DNA from: Clostridiaceae bacterium
GTDB lineage: Bacteria > Bacillota > Clostridia > Monoglobales > Firm-18
Direction of reading: 5' to 3'
Length of the DNA: 12,395 bases
Assembly: GCA_012511915.1 (NCBI GenBank)
Contig: JAAZFB010000087.1
Coordinates: 1-12,395 of the forward strand
A program made the position numbers and the translations under genes. This document shows, in pieces, positions 1 to 5,145 of this stretch (position 1 is the stretch's first letter; each line of letters starts with the position of its first letter). The notes beneath the pieces are model-generated. The model made no database searches. It was not told the origin of the DNA and worked only from the letters and a program-made list of their open reading frames with translations.

Positions 1-232
1 GGTGAATAAAAATGCAATAGCTTTGTTTGCGCAATACTATCCGGAAGATTATCCCGAAGTGGAAACGATTGCATTTGCTGCAAAAAACGGATTAATAATA
101 AAAGAGATTTCGGTAGATATGTGTTATCGTGAGCAGGGACGTTCTTCCATAACACCGTTAAAATCTATATACTATGCAGTAAAAGTAACCTTTAGCCTTT
201 TATTATCAAACAAAGGAGGAGGGGACTATTGA
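1..232 (+). CDS. Glycosyltransferase family 2 (DPM1-like), C-terminal end, truncated by window edge
   Basis: Only the last 76 or so codons are present; the reading frame is open to the left edge, so the GTG at position 2 is probably internal. The fragment contains PEDYPEVE and, near the end, MCYREQGRSSITPLKSIYY followed by a hydrophobic stretch. This is the usual C-terminal signature of GT2 enzymes related to dolichyl/polyprenyl-phosphate mannose synthases, where the conserved SSI motif precedes a membrane-associated tail. By family knowledge the enzyme would move a sugar from a nucleotide donor to a lipid carrier or growing glycan at the cytoplasmic face of the membrane. Its TGA stop overlaps the TTG start of the next gene (229-232), and the strong AAGGAGG for that gene lies inside this coding region, so the two are translationally coupled. 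The catalytic domain is outside the window, so donor and acceptor cannot be inferred. Confidence 0.82.
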   Translation, partial: VNKNAIALFAQYYPEDYPEVETIAFAAKNGLIIKEISVDMCYREQGRSSITPLKSIYYAVKVTFSLLLSNKGGGDY

Positions 233-576
233 CAATTTACAGTGTTGCGGTTATTATTTTATCGGCTTTTTTGGTTATTGCCTTATACGCTTTTGAGTAA
301 AGGAAGTTAGATTTCCGTTACGTACTTTTTTGGCTGGTTCTGTTCGTTATGTTAATAGTTGTTGCATGTAACGTAAATCTACTTGAACAACTTGCGGTTA
401 TTCTTAACGTTTTTTATGCACCGTCGTTATTCTTTGCAGCAGCTTTGGTTTTTGTTTTGGCTTTTATTTTTTATATTACCATGTTTATTACAGACAGCAA
501 AAAGACGATTGTTAAGTTAACACAAGAGGTGGGTTTGTTAAAAAAGAAAGTCGAAGAATACGAAAGGGAGAAATAA
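229..576 (+). pseudogene. DUF2304 family membrane protein, interrupted by in-frame TAA
   Basis: Read from TTG 229, which is preceded at 9 nt by AAGGAGG (213-219), the frame encodes a short hydrophobic helix ending ALYAFE. It then hits TAA at 298-300 and continues in the same frame as RKLDFRYVLFWLVL, two further membrane helices and a charged, coiled-coil-like tail (LTQEVGLLKKKVEEYE). This order (helix, basic K/R-K-L-D-x-R-Y motif, two helices, C-terminal coiled coil, about 115 residues) is that of DUF2304 proteins, which commonly sit next to DPM1-like GT2 genes. The reading frame is otherwise undamaged, so a single substitution (for example AAA or GAA to TAA) explains the break. It may be a recent pseudogene, a sequencing error, or an allele still yielding a C-terminal product from ATG 349. 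Stop-codon reassignment is unlikely because TAA ends several intact genes nearby. Confidence 0.75.
349..576 (+). CDS. Surviving open C-terminal part of the DUF2304 gene
   Basis: This is the longest ATG-initiated open frame left in the interrupted DUF2304 gene (75 aa). It holds two hydrophobic segments (about residues 1-22 and 25-47) and the charged tail (about 50-75), but lacks the first helix and the basic KLD-x-RY segment. No convincing ribosome-binding site precedes ATG 349, so independent expression would need reinitiation after the TAA at 298. An automatic annotation may list it as a hypothetical protein; it is better read as part of the 229-576 gene. Confidence 0.4.
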   Translation: MLIVVACNVNLLEQLAVILNVFYAPSLFFAAALVFVLAFIFYITMFITDSKKTIVKLTQEVGLLKKKVEEYEREK

Positions 577-636
577 TAGTATAATACTAATTCGCGTTAG
601 AAAAATTTCATTAATTGCGAATTAGTAAATACTATT
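575..636. repeat. Imperfect inverted repeat (large hairpin)
   Basis: The left arm at 575-595 (AATAGTATAATACTAATTCGC) and the right arm at 617-636 (GCGAATTAGTAAATACTATT) are reverse complements apart from a small mismatch/indel in the middle, with a 21-nt spacer. It begins at the DUF2304 stop codon. There is no T-run after the right arm typical of an intrinsic terminator, although the structure could still end or stabilise the upstream transcript. The inner arms (AATTCGC/GCGAATT) recur in a hairpin at 3586-3606. Confidence 0.6.
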
Positions 637-646
637 TTCCTTGTAA

Positions 647-665
647 CGGCCGCTGATTGCGGCCG
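647..665. repeat. GC-rich short hairpin
   Basis: CGGCCGC (647-653) and GCGGCCG (659-665) form a perfect 7-bp stem around a TGATT loop. The GC-only stem stands out in very AT-rich sequence. It is not followed by a U-tract, so a classical terminator is doubtful. It lies directly upstream of the promoter-like palindrome at 667-697. Confidence 0.5.
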
Positions 666-666
666 C

Positions 667-697
667 TATTGACAAAAAAGTTTGTCAATATTTTAAT
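667..697 (+). promoter_or_regulatory. Putative promoter with operator-like palindrome for the SMR/GT39 pair
   Basis: TTGACA (669-674), a 17-nt spacer and TTTAAT (692-697) resemble a sigma-A promoter. The perfect 10-bp inverted repeat TATTGACAAA (667-676) / TTTGTCAATA (681-690) covers the -35 box and most of the spacer, as an operator for a dimeric repressor would. A hairpin in a longer transcript is the alternative reading. A leader of roughly 115 nt would run to the start at 819. No regulator gene is adjacent, so the binding protein is unknown. Confidence 0.4.
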
Positions 698-818
698 AAG
701 AAATAGTATAAGGTTAAGGATGTTTAATAATTGGATGACGGAGATTTGCTGCGTAAGATTTGTGCCGTCTAATTGTTCACCACCTCCGTTTAAATATTTT
801 TATCGAAGGGGCATTTAT

Positions 819-1175
819 ATGAGCTATTCGGTGTTTTTTCTTTTGTTGCTAAATGTTTCAATGTTGGTTACTGGTCAGCTGTTTTGGAAAAGCGGTATAC
901 AGCATGTTGGTTTTAGTTTAACCCCGGAGGGTCTTTTTAAGCTGTTTGTTAACCCGTTTATTCTTAGCGGTTTGGTTATTTATGTGGGCGCCACCTTACT
1001 TTGGTTTTATATTTTAAGCAAAATACCGCTTTCAACGGCATATCCCATGCAAAGTCTATGCTATGCGGTTACTGCGCTAATAAGTTTTTTTGTATTTAAG
1101 GAAAACATTGCCCTAATAAAGTGGGCAGGGTTATTTTTAATAACCGCAGGTGCTTTTTTGGTTTCAAGGGGGTAA
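819..1175 (+). CDS. SMR/EamA-like four-helix membrane protein (ArnE/F-like, putative lipid-linked sugar flippase subunit)
   Basis: This is a 118-residue protein with four predicted membrane helices at about residues 3-22, 43-68, 70-90 and 96-116. The pattern VGATLLWFYILSKIPLSTAYP in helices 2-3, followed by the FKEN turn and a glycine-rich last helix, is typical of the small multidrug resistance/ArnE-ArnF group. EmrE-type exporters carry a glutamate in helix 1; here the matching region reads LVTGQLFWK with no acid. That argues against proton-coupled drug export and fits the ArnE-like branch, which is linked to polyprenyl-phosphate-sugar translocation. I chose ATG 819 because GAAGGGG lies 7 nt upstream and the first helix starts at once. 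The frame is open to 657, including an ATG at 720, but that extension is non-hydrophobic and atypical. Neighbouring DPM1-like and family 39 glycosyltransferases support a glycan-transport role, which remains inference. Confidence 0.78.
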   Translation: MSYSVFFLLLLNVSMLVTGQLFWKSGIQHVGFSLTPEGLFKLFVNPFILSGLVIYVGATLLWFYILSKIPLSTAYPMQSLCYAVTALISFFVFKENIALIKWAGLFLITAGAFLVSRG

Positions 1176-2502
1176 TGTTATAAAAGGCGAAAGCAAGTGG
1201 GTCAAAATTGTTTTATTAATCCTGTTATGCATATACATAACACTTTGTGGGACATATTTTGTTTTTCATGGTAATGAGGGTATCAGGGGTAGTTTTGAAA
1301 ACTTTGATAACGATGATGTTAAATATTTGCGCAGCGCATGGACGTTGCTTGAGAATGGCAGATTCACATATAAAGACCCAAATGCTGATACGGTTTTTAT
1401 AATGCCCGGCATAACTGTTGTTTTAGCAGCCTTTGTCGCAGTGTTTGGTAAATACCCGATTTTGCAATTTAAAATCTTTCAAGCTCTGTTAGGCGCTGCA
1501 TGCCTTTATATGATATTTTTATCAGGTAAAAAGTTGTTTTCGACCGGTGCGGCACTGATTGCCACCGGGCTTATGGCGTTTTATGCACCTAGCATTTATA
1601 TAACCGGTACGCTGCTTACCGAGGTATGCTTTTATTTTTTGTTTTTGCTGACATTTTATCATACAATTAACGCCTTACAAACCAAAAGGATGAAATACTA
1701 TATTATTGGCGGCATTTTTTTGGGCTTTAGTGTTTTATTCCGCCCGCCTGTTGTGTTAGCTTTACCAATGGCGGTGCTTTTTGTATGGATAATAAAAAAG
1801 TATAAATTCATGGAAATGCTAAAATTCGGGTCAGCGGTAGTTGGCGTGGTAATCGTTATTTTGTCACCGTGGATTATTAGGAACGCAGTGCTATTTAAAG
1901 AATTTATACCATTGACAAAGTCCTCCGGTAACCCGGCTTTTCAGGGTACTTTTATTAATTATGACAGATCGGTAGAACAATCTGAGAACATTGATTATTA
2001 TGATATAATAAAAAGGCAAATCGACATTGATGTTGATAAATATGGGTCGGATGAAATCGTTGATAACGCGGTTGAAAGTCAGATGACACGCATTCGTTTT
2101 GATCGGGTGATAAAAAAACAACCTATTAAGTATCTGCATTGGTATACCGTCGGCAAAACCATAATGAATTTTAAAAATCCTTTTTTGTGGGTTGTCTTGT
2201 TTAACATATCAGTAGAAAAACTGAATAAGCAACATTTTTTATTACTGATTTCCGGCATTGTCGGTTTAATTTTGCTATTTATTACGGGAAAGAAAAATAG
2301 AGACGGTGTAAAGCTGTTTCCTGCTTTTTGTGTTTTATTTTTCAACATTTCATATTTGCCCTTTTATTGTTTTCCACGGTATATGTTTCCCATAATATTT
2401 TGCTTTGCCCTATACGGAGCCTACTTTTTAAATAAAACTGTATTTTGGTGCGTCAGATCGATGAAGAAGGGTGTCATTCGGTTGTTTGGCACCACCTGTT
2501 AA
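1150..2502 (+). CDS. Family 39-like polytopic membrane glycosyltransferase (PMT/ArnT type)
   Basis: A multi-spanning membrane protein of up to 450 aa with roughly ten hydrophobic helices. After the first helix comes an extracytoplasmic loop with an acidic pair (D55-D56 in NFDNDDVKYL), then a spaced tyrosine and MPG (85-87), the arrangement of the first-loop catalytic region in GT39/ArnT-like enzymes. LFRPP and SPWIIRN (239-245) are further marks of the PMT_2 superfamily. Such enzymes take a sugar from a polyprenyl-phosphate donor and attach it to lipid, protein or glycan outside the membrane, matching the DPM1-like and flippase-like genes upstream. The start is uncertain. GTG 1150 is the only ATG/GTG/TTG codon before helix 1, overlaps the SMR gene by 26 nt and lacks a spaced SD. 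A strong AAGGGGG (1166-1172) instead points 7 nt ahead to an ATA codon at 1180. The acceptor and sugar cannot be read from sequence. Confidence 0.8.
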   Translation: MLFWFQGGNVIKGESKWVKIVLLILLCIYITLCGTYFVFHGNEGIRGSFENFDNDDVKYLRSAWTLLENGRFTYKDPNADTVFIMPGITVVLAAFVAVFGKYPILQFKIFQALLGAACLYMIFLSGKKLFSTGAALIATGLMAFYAPSIYITGTLLTEVCFYFLFLLTFYHTINALQTKRMKYYIIGGIFLGFSVLFRPPVVLALPMAVLFVWIIKKYKFMEMLKFGSAVVGVVIVILSPWIIRNAVLFKEFIPLTKSSGNPAFQGTFINYDRSVEQSENIDYYDIIKRQIDIDVDKYGSDEIVDNAVESQMTRIRFDRVIKKQPIKYLHWYTVGKTIMNFKNPFLWVVLFNISVEKLNKQHFLLLISGIVGLILLFITGKKNRDGVKLFPAFCVLFFNISYLPFYCFPRYMFPIIFCFALYGAYFLNKTVFWCVRSMKKGVIRLFGTTC

Positions 2503-2533
2503 AAAATAAAAATGTGAAACGGAGAGAAAAGCC

Positions 2534-3409
2534 ATGCAAAAGACAATAATTTTAGACGGGAAAAAAACTGCACAGAGAATTAAGCAGCAACTTAAAAACC
2601 AAACTGATGATTTGATAAAACGCGGAAAAACCCCCGGTCTTGCGGTAATAATAGTTGGAGATGACAGTGCAAGCCGCATTTATGTGAACTTAAAGAAACG
2701 TGCTTGCGCGGAAATAGGCATGTATTCGGAGGAATACTCCATGCCTGAAAATACAACACAAGACGAACTTCTCACATTGATTGAAAAATTAAATAAAAGA
2801 AATGATATTGACGGAATTTTAGTTCAATCGCCCTTACCGGGGCATATAAACGAAACTGCCGTAATAGATGCGATTTCAATTAAAAAAGATGTAGATGCTT
2901 TTCATCCTGTTAATGTTGGCAAAATAATGATTGGCGATTATGATTTTCTGCCTTGTACACCTGCAGGGGTGATAGAACTTATTCATGAAAGCGGAATAAG
3001 CATAGCAGGTAAGGATTGTGTTGTCATAGGCAGAAGCAACATTGTGGGCAAGCCTATGGCTATGCTATTGATGCATGAACATGGCACTGTAACGATTTGC
3101 CATTCGAAAACAAAGGACCTTGCGCAAAAGGTGCGTAATGCTGATATTGTTGTGGCTGCAATCGGAAAGGCACAGTTTATAACGGGCGATATGATAAAAC
3201 AAGGTGCAGTTGTTATTGATGTAGGCATGAACAGACTGGAGGATAATACGCTTGTAGGGGATGTTCATTTCGAATCATGTGTGGAAAAAGCTTATGCAAT
3301 AACACCGGTACCGGGTGGAGTTGGACCTATGACAATTGCTATGCTTATGAAAAACACACTTAAAAGCGCTGTTCTATCTTTTGAGAGTGAAAACCGGCAC
3401 GATAATTAA
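2534..3409 (+). CDS. folD: Bifunctional methylenetetrahydrofolate dehydrogenase / methenyltetrahydrofolate cyclohydrolase
   Basis: FolD oxidises 5,10-methylene-THF to methenyl-THF with NAD(P)+ and hydrolyses it to 10-formyl-THF, supplying one-carbon units for purine and formyl-Met synthesis in the cytoplasm. At 291 aa it has normal family length. Catalytic-site residues fall at the same numbers as in E. coli FolD: Y50 and K54 in YVNLKK, Q98 in ILVQSPLP, and D121 in KDVDAFH. Further signatures are PCTPAGV, the nucleotide-binding GRSNIVGKP loop, ADIVVAAIGK, VIDVGMNR and TPVPGGVGPMT. Two small departures from the usual text are S99 (commonly Leu in QLPLP) and A122 (commonly Gly in DVDGFH); neither removes a catalytic residue. 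ATG 2534 has GGAGAG about 8 nt upstream. It lies 31 nt after the glycosyltransferase gene, so it may be cotranscribed, though the functions are unrelated. Its TAA stop lies within the terminal TTAA of the palindromic element that follows. Confidence 0.96.
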   Translation: MQKTIILDGKKTAQRIKQQLKNQTDDLIKRGKTPGLAVIIVGDDSASRIYVNLKKRACAEIGMYSEEYSMPENTTQDELLTLIEKLNKRNDIDGILVQSPLPGHINETAVIDAISIKKDVDAFHPVNVGKIMIGDYDFLPCTPAGVIELIHESGISIAGKDCVVIGRSNIVGKPMAMLLMHEHGTVTICHSKTKDLAQKVRNADIVVAAIGKAQFITGDMIKQGAVVIDVGMNRLEDNTLVGDVHFESCVEKAYAITPVPGGVGPMTIAMLMKNTLKSAVLSFESENRHDN

Positions 3410-3575
3410 CACTACAACGAACACATTGGACACATACCATCTTTTGAATGATTTCCCGCCATGCAAACCATTAAAAATTGGTCAATACACAAAGTATTAC
3501 CCAATTTTTAATGATTCACCTGACAAAAAATCATTTTAAAATCTGTCACGCGCCAAGTGTTCGTTGCAGTGTTAA
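3406..3575. repeat. 170-bp imperfect long palindrome, MITE-like element
   Basis: The outer arms at 3406-3429 (TTAACACTACAACGAACAC then ATTGG) and 3553-3575 (CCAA then GTGTTCGTTGCAGTGTTAA) are near-perfect reverse complements. The inner arms at 3469-3488 and 3494-3513 match at 18 of 20 positions around an ACAAA loop. The two 39-nt middle segments (3430-3468 and 3514-3552) have equal length and still match in register around AATGATTT/AAATCATT. The whole region is therefore one decayed palindrome with 83- and 82-nt arms. No ORF of note lies inside. The terminal repeats and size resemble a non-autonomous MITE, with TA or TTAA as a possible but ambiguous target duplication. It could also act as a transcription-ending or RNA-stabilising hairpin between folD and the next gene. 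Family membership cannot be shown from one copy. Confidence 0.65.
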
Positions 3576-3585
3576 TACCTGCTGA

Positions 3586-3606
3586 ATAATTCGCTTTGCG
3601 AATTAT
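3586..3606. repeat. Short perfect hairpin (ATAATTCGC / GCGAATTAT)
   Basis: ATAATTCGC (3586-3594) and GCGAATTAT (3598-3606) form a perfect 9-bp stem with a TTT loop, 10 nt beyond the long palindrome. The AATTCGC/GCGAATT core is shared with the inverted repeat at 575-636. The remaining stretch 3607-3705 is AT-rich, and I see no confident promoter, RNA or small gene in it. Confidence 0.5.
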
Positions 3607-3705
3607 ATTTATGGCAAAAACGATATAAATCATTGAAAATGGTGTAATAATGCTGCTTCCAATAATTAGTTATTAGTGAACAAAATGTATTAGCGGGTGA
3701 TGGAT

Positions 3706-4224
3706 ATGTACTTTGATGATGTTCAAATAAGATTAATAATATTATATACTTTGAAGTCGTTTAAAACTACAATGTCAGAAGAAAACTTTCAAGATGTTTT
3801 GGTTTTTAGCGGGATATTAGATTATTTCACTTTAATGGACTTTGTTTTGGATATGGAAAAGATGGGGCTCATAAACTCAGTTACAGTTGACGGCAAAAAG
3901 TGTTATGACATAACAAATAAAGGTGAAGAGCTCGTCGCATTGTTTAACGATAGAATACCACTTACCGTCAGGGAAGATATTTTTGACACGGGTGAACAAA
4001 CTTTAAAGAATATTAATCGTGAGCACGAAATAGTTACAGATATAGTGGCTGTAGATGTTAGAAAATTCTTGGCAAAGTGCGGTATTTATGAAATGGGAAC
4101 CCCACTATTGGAACTTAATATATTTGCCGGCAGCAGAGAAAATGCAGAAGAAATTGTAAATCGATTTAAAAAAGATGCAGCGGCGCTTTACAAAACTATT
4201 TTAGAACAAATAGTTGAAGGCTGA
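3706..4224 (+). CDS. DUF4364 family protein, function unknown
   Basis: A 172-residue soluble protein with no signal peptide or membrane segment. The opening FDDVQIRLIILYTLKSF, the following helix-rich segment and the KMGLINSVTVDGKKCYDIT stretch (helix, then a beta hairpin) look like a winged-helix fold in the N-terminal half. The pattern as a whole matches DUF4364 proteins of Clostridia. The C-terminal half (about residues 95-172) alternates strands and helices and ends in a long helix. A regulatory role is suggested only by the winged-helix appearance. Three in-frame starts compete: GTG 3697, ATG 3700 and ATG 3706. I chose ATG 3706 because AGCGGGTGAT (3692-3701) matches the extended anti-SD complement AGGAGGTGAT at 8 of 10 positions and sits at proper distance only for that codon. 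The gene precedes rpmH by about 150 nt but is separated from it by a strong promoter. Confidence 0.8.
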   Translation: MYFDDVQIRLIILYTLKSFKTTMSEENFQDVLVFSGILDYFTLMDFVLDMEKMGLINSVTVDGKKCYDITNKGEELVALFNDRIPLTVREDIFDTGEQTLKNINREHEIVTDIVAVDVRKFLAKCGIYEMGTPLLELNIFAGSRENAEEIVNRFKKDAAALYKTILEQIVEG

Positions 4225-4233
4225 CAAATATAA

Positions 4234-4276
4234 AAAAATATGCCTGAAAAAATATATAAAAATATGCCCGAAAAAA
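4234..4276. repeat. Two tandem 19-nt direct repeats, period 24
   Basis: AAAAATATGCCTGAAAAAA (4234-4252) and AAAAATATGCCCGAAAAAA (4258-4276) differ at one base and lie 24 nt apart, ending 4 nt before the rpmH -35 box. Two similar A-tract-rich units a little over two helical turns apart could form an UP-like or curved upstream promoter element or paired protein sites; they could also be chance AT-rich duplication. Confidence 0.5.
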
Positions 4277-4280
4277 CAAT

Positions 4281-4309
4281 TTGACAAAAATATTATAATA
4301 TTGTATAAT
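4281..4309 (+). promoter_or_regulatory. Sigma-A type promoter of the rpmH operon
   Basis: TTGACA (4281-4286) and TATAAT (4304-4309) are both full consensus hexamers with the optimal 17-nt spacer. This is the best promoter in the window and fits the high expression needed for ribosomal protein L34. The 5' leader to ATG 4379 would be about 60-65 nt. Upstream A-tracts (4234-4276) may strengthen it. Confidence 0.85.
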
Positions 4310-4378
4310 CATTCTACTGCCAAAAAGGCAAAACACATGTAATTATTGCGGACATAATACATTTGGGAGGAAGGCAAA

Positions 4379-4513
4379 ATGCGTCAAACTTATCAACCGA
4401 AAAAAAGACAAAGAAAAAAAGAACACGGGTTTAGGAAAAGAATGGCCACCGCTAACGGTCGAAAAGTCTTAGCCAACAGACGTGCAAAAAAGCGTTTGCG
4501 TTTAACTGCATAG
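4379..4513 (+). CDS. rpmH: 50S ribosomal protein L34
   Basis: A 44-codon gene encoding the small, very basic large-subunit protein L34. The translation begins MRQTYQPKKRQRKKEHGF and contains RKRMATANGRKVLANRRAK, the near-invariant L34 pattern, ending RLRLTA; length is standard for bacteria (about 44-46 aa). GGGAGGAAGG (4365-4374) gives a strong ribosome-binding site just ahead of ATG 4379. It is the first gene after the consensus promoter at 4281-4309 and stands 6 nt before rnpA, its universal partner. Unlike in many Firmicutes, the gene upstream is DUF4364 rather than divergent dnaA. Confidence 0.97.
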   Translation: MRQTYQPKKRQRKKEHGFRKRMATANGRKVLANRRAKKRLRLTA

Positions 4514-4519
4514 TATAAA

Positions 4520-4855
4520 GTGAAAAATACTGTTTCGCTTAAGCAAAACATGTTTTTTAAAAGACTGTATTATCGGGGCAAACGCCAACATAGCCATATC
4601 TTAGTTTTGCATAGTATGCCAAACGGATTAATGTATAATCGGTTTGGCATAACAGTTGGCAAAAAAATCGGAAATGCTGTTAAAAGAAACAGGGTTAGAC
4701 GGCATATTTACGAGGCTTTCCGTTTATATGAACCTACAATAAAAACGGGTTATGATATAGTAATTGTGGCAAGGGTATTTGCATTAGATGCAGAGTTTGA
4801 GCAGCATCAAAAAGTGATCGGTATAATGTTGAAAAAAGCCGGTTTGTTTATATAG
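4520..4855 (+). CDS. rnpA: Ribonuclease P protein component
   Basis: This is the protein subunit of RNase P, which helps the catalytic RNA bind and cleave the 5' leader of pre-tRNAs. The 111-aa product has the family pattern: SLKQNMFFKRLYYRGKR at the N-terminus, NRFGITVGKKIGNAVKRN, and the RNR-type basic helix KRNRVRR (55-61) followed by the IYEAFR helix and GYDIVIVAR strand. The GTG start at 4520 is 6 nt after the rpmH stop. No good Shine-Dalgarno lies at the right distance (the sequence before it is GCATAGTATAAA), so translation probably depends on coupling to rpmH, which would keep this low-abundance protein below L34. G47 replaces the serine common in ITVSKK, a mild variation. Confidence 0.95.
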   Translation: MKNTVSLKQNMFFKRLYYRGKRQHSHILVLHSMPNGLMYNRFGITVGKKIGNAVKRNRVRRHIYEAFRLYEPTIKTGYDIVIVARVFALDAEFEQHQKVIGIMLKKAGLFI

Positions 4856-4893
4856 CGTTTCATTGATAAACAGGGCTTTTAGTGTGAAATAAT

Positions 4894-5103
4894 ATGAAAT
4901 ATTTATTTATTATTATAATAAAAGCATACAGGTTGTTTATTTCACCATTGAAAAAACCATGCTGCCGGTTCGAACCAAGTTGTTCGGTTTATGCCCTTCA
5001 CGCTTTTCAACGATATGGGACTGTAAAGGGCTTATACTTGTCAGCAAAAAGAAGAGCAAAATGCCACCCATTTCATAAGGGTGGTTATGACCCTGTTCCA
5101 TGA
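4894..5103 (+). CDS. yidD: Membrane protein insertion efficiency factor YidD
   Basis: A 69-aa protein with the full YidD signature: an N-terminal amphipathic/hydrophobic segment (2-20), CCRFEPSCSVYA (23-34), and the terminal KCHPFHKGGYDPVP (56-69). The conserved cysteines C24, C30 and C57 are present. By family knowledge YidD is a peripheral cytoplasmic-face membrane protein that aids YidC/Sec-dependent insertion. It lies in its usual place between rnpA (38 nt upstream) and yidC (42 nt downstream). The ribosome-binding site is weak (AGTGTGA about 10 nt before ATG). Confidence 0.95.
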   Translation: MKYLFIIIIKAYRLFISPLKKPCCRFEPSCSVYALHAFQRYGTVKGLYLSAKRRAKCHPFHKGGYDPVP

Positions 5104-5145
5104 ATACATAAAAACCTGCAAGGCAATGCAGATTAGGGGGATTAT

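Noticed and set aside
298..300. Stop-codon reassignment or selenocysteine-like recoding at the DUF2304 TAA
   Set aside because: TAA ends folD, mnmE, prmC and other intact genes in the window, and no recoding element is visible after it. A point nonsense change is simpler.
647..665. Intrinsic terminator at the GC-rich hairpin
   Set aside because: The stem is suitable but no T-run follows on either strand, so I list it only as a hairpin.
657..818. N-terminal extension of the SMR protein (frame open from 657, ATG at 720)
   Set aside because: The extension is non-hydrophobic, runs through the palindromic promoter-like region, and is unlike SMR family N-termini. ATG 819 has a good ribosome-binding site and begins the first helix.
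700..818. Possible riboswitch leader ahead of the SMR gene (guanidine-type considered because SMR genes can carry one)
   Set aside because: I could not recognise the conserved core or loop motifs of a known class. Only weak pairing is seen (ACGGAG at about 738 with CTCCGT at about 784).
4234..4276. CRISPR-like array
   Set aside because: There are only two units with a 5-nt gap, very AT-rich and without spacers of proper length.
4225..4378. Origin of replication upstream of rpmH
   Set aside because: Expected from synteny in many Firmicutes, but there is no dnaA and no group of DnaA-box-like 9-mers. Single near-matches, such as TGTGGAAAA near 3280, lie inside coding sequence.
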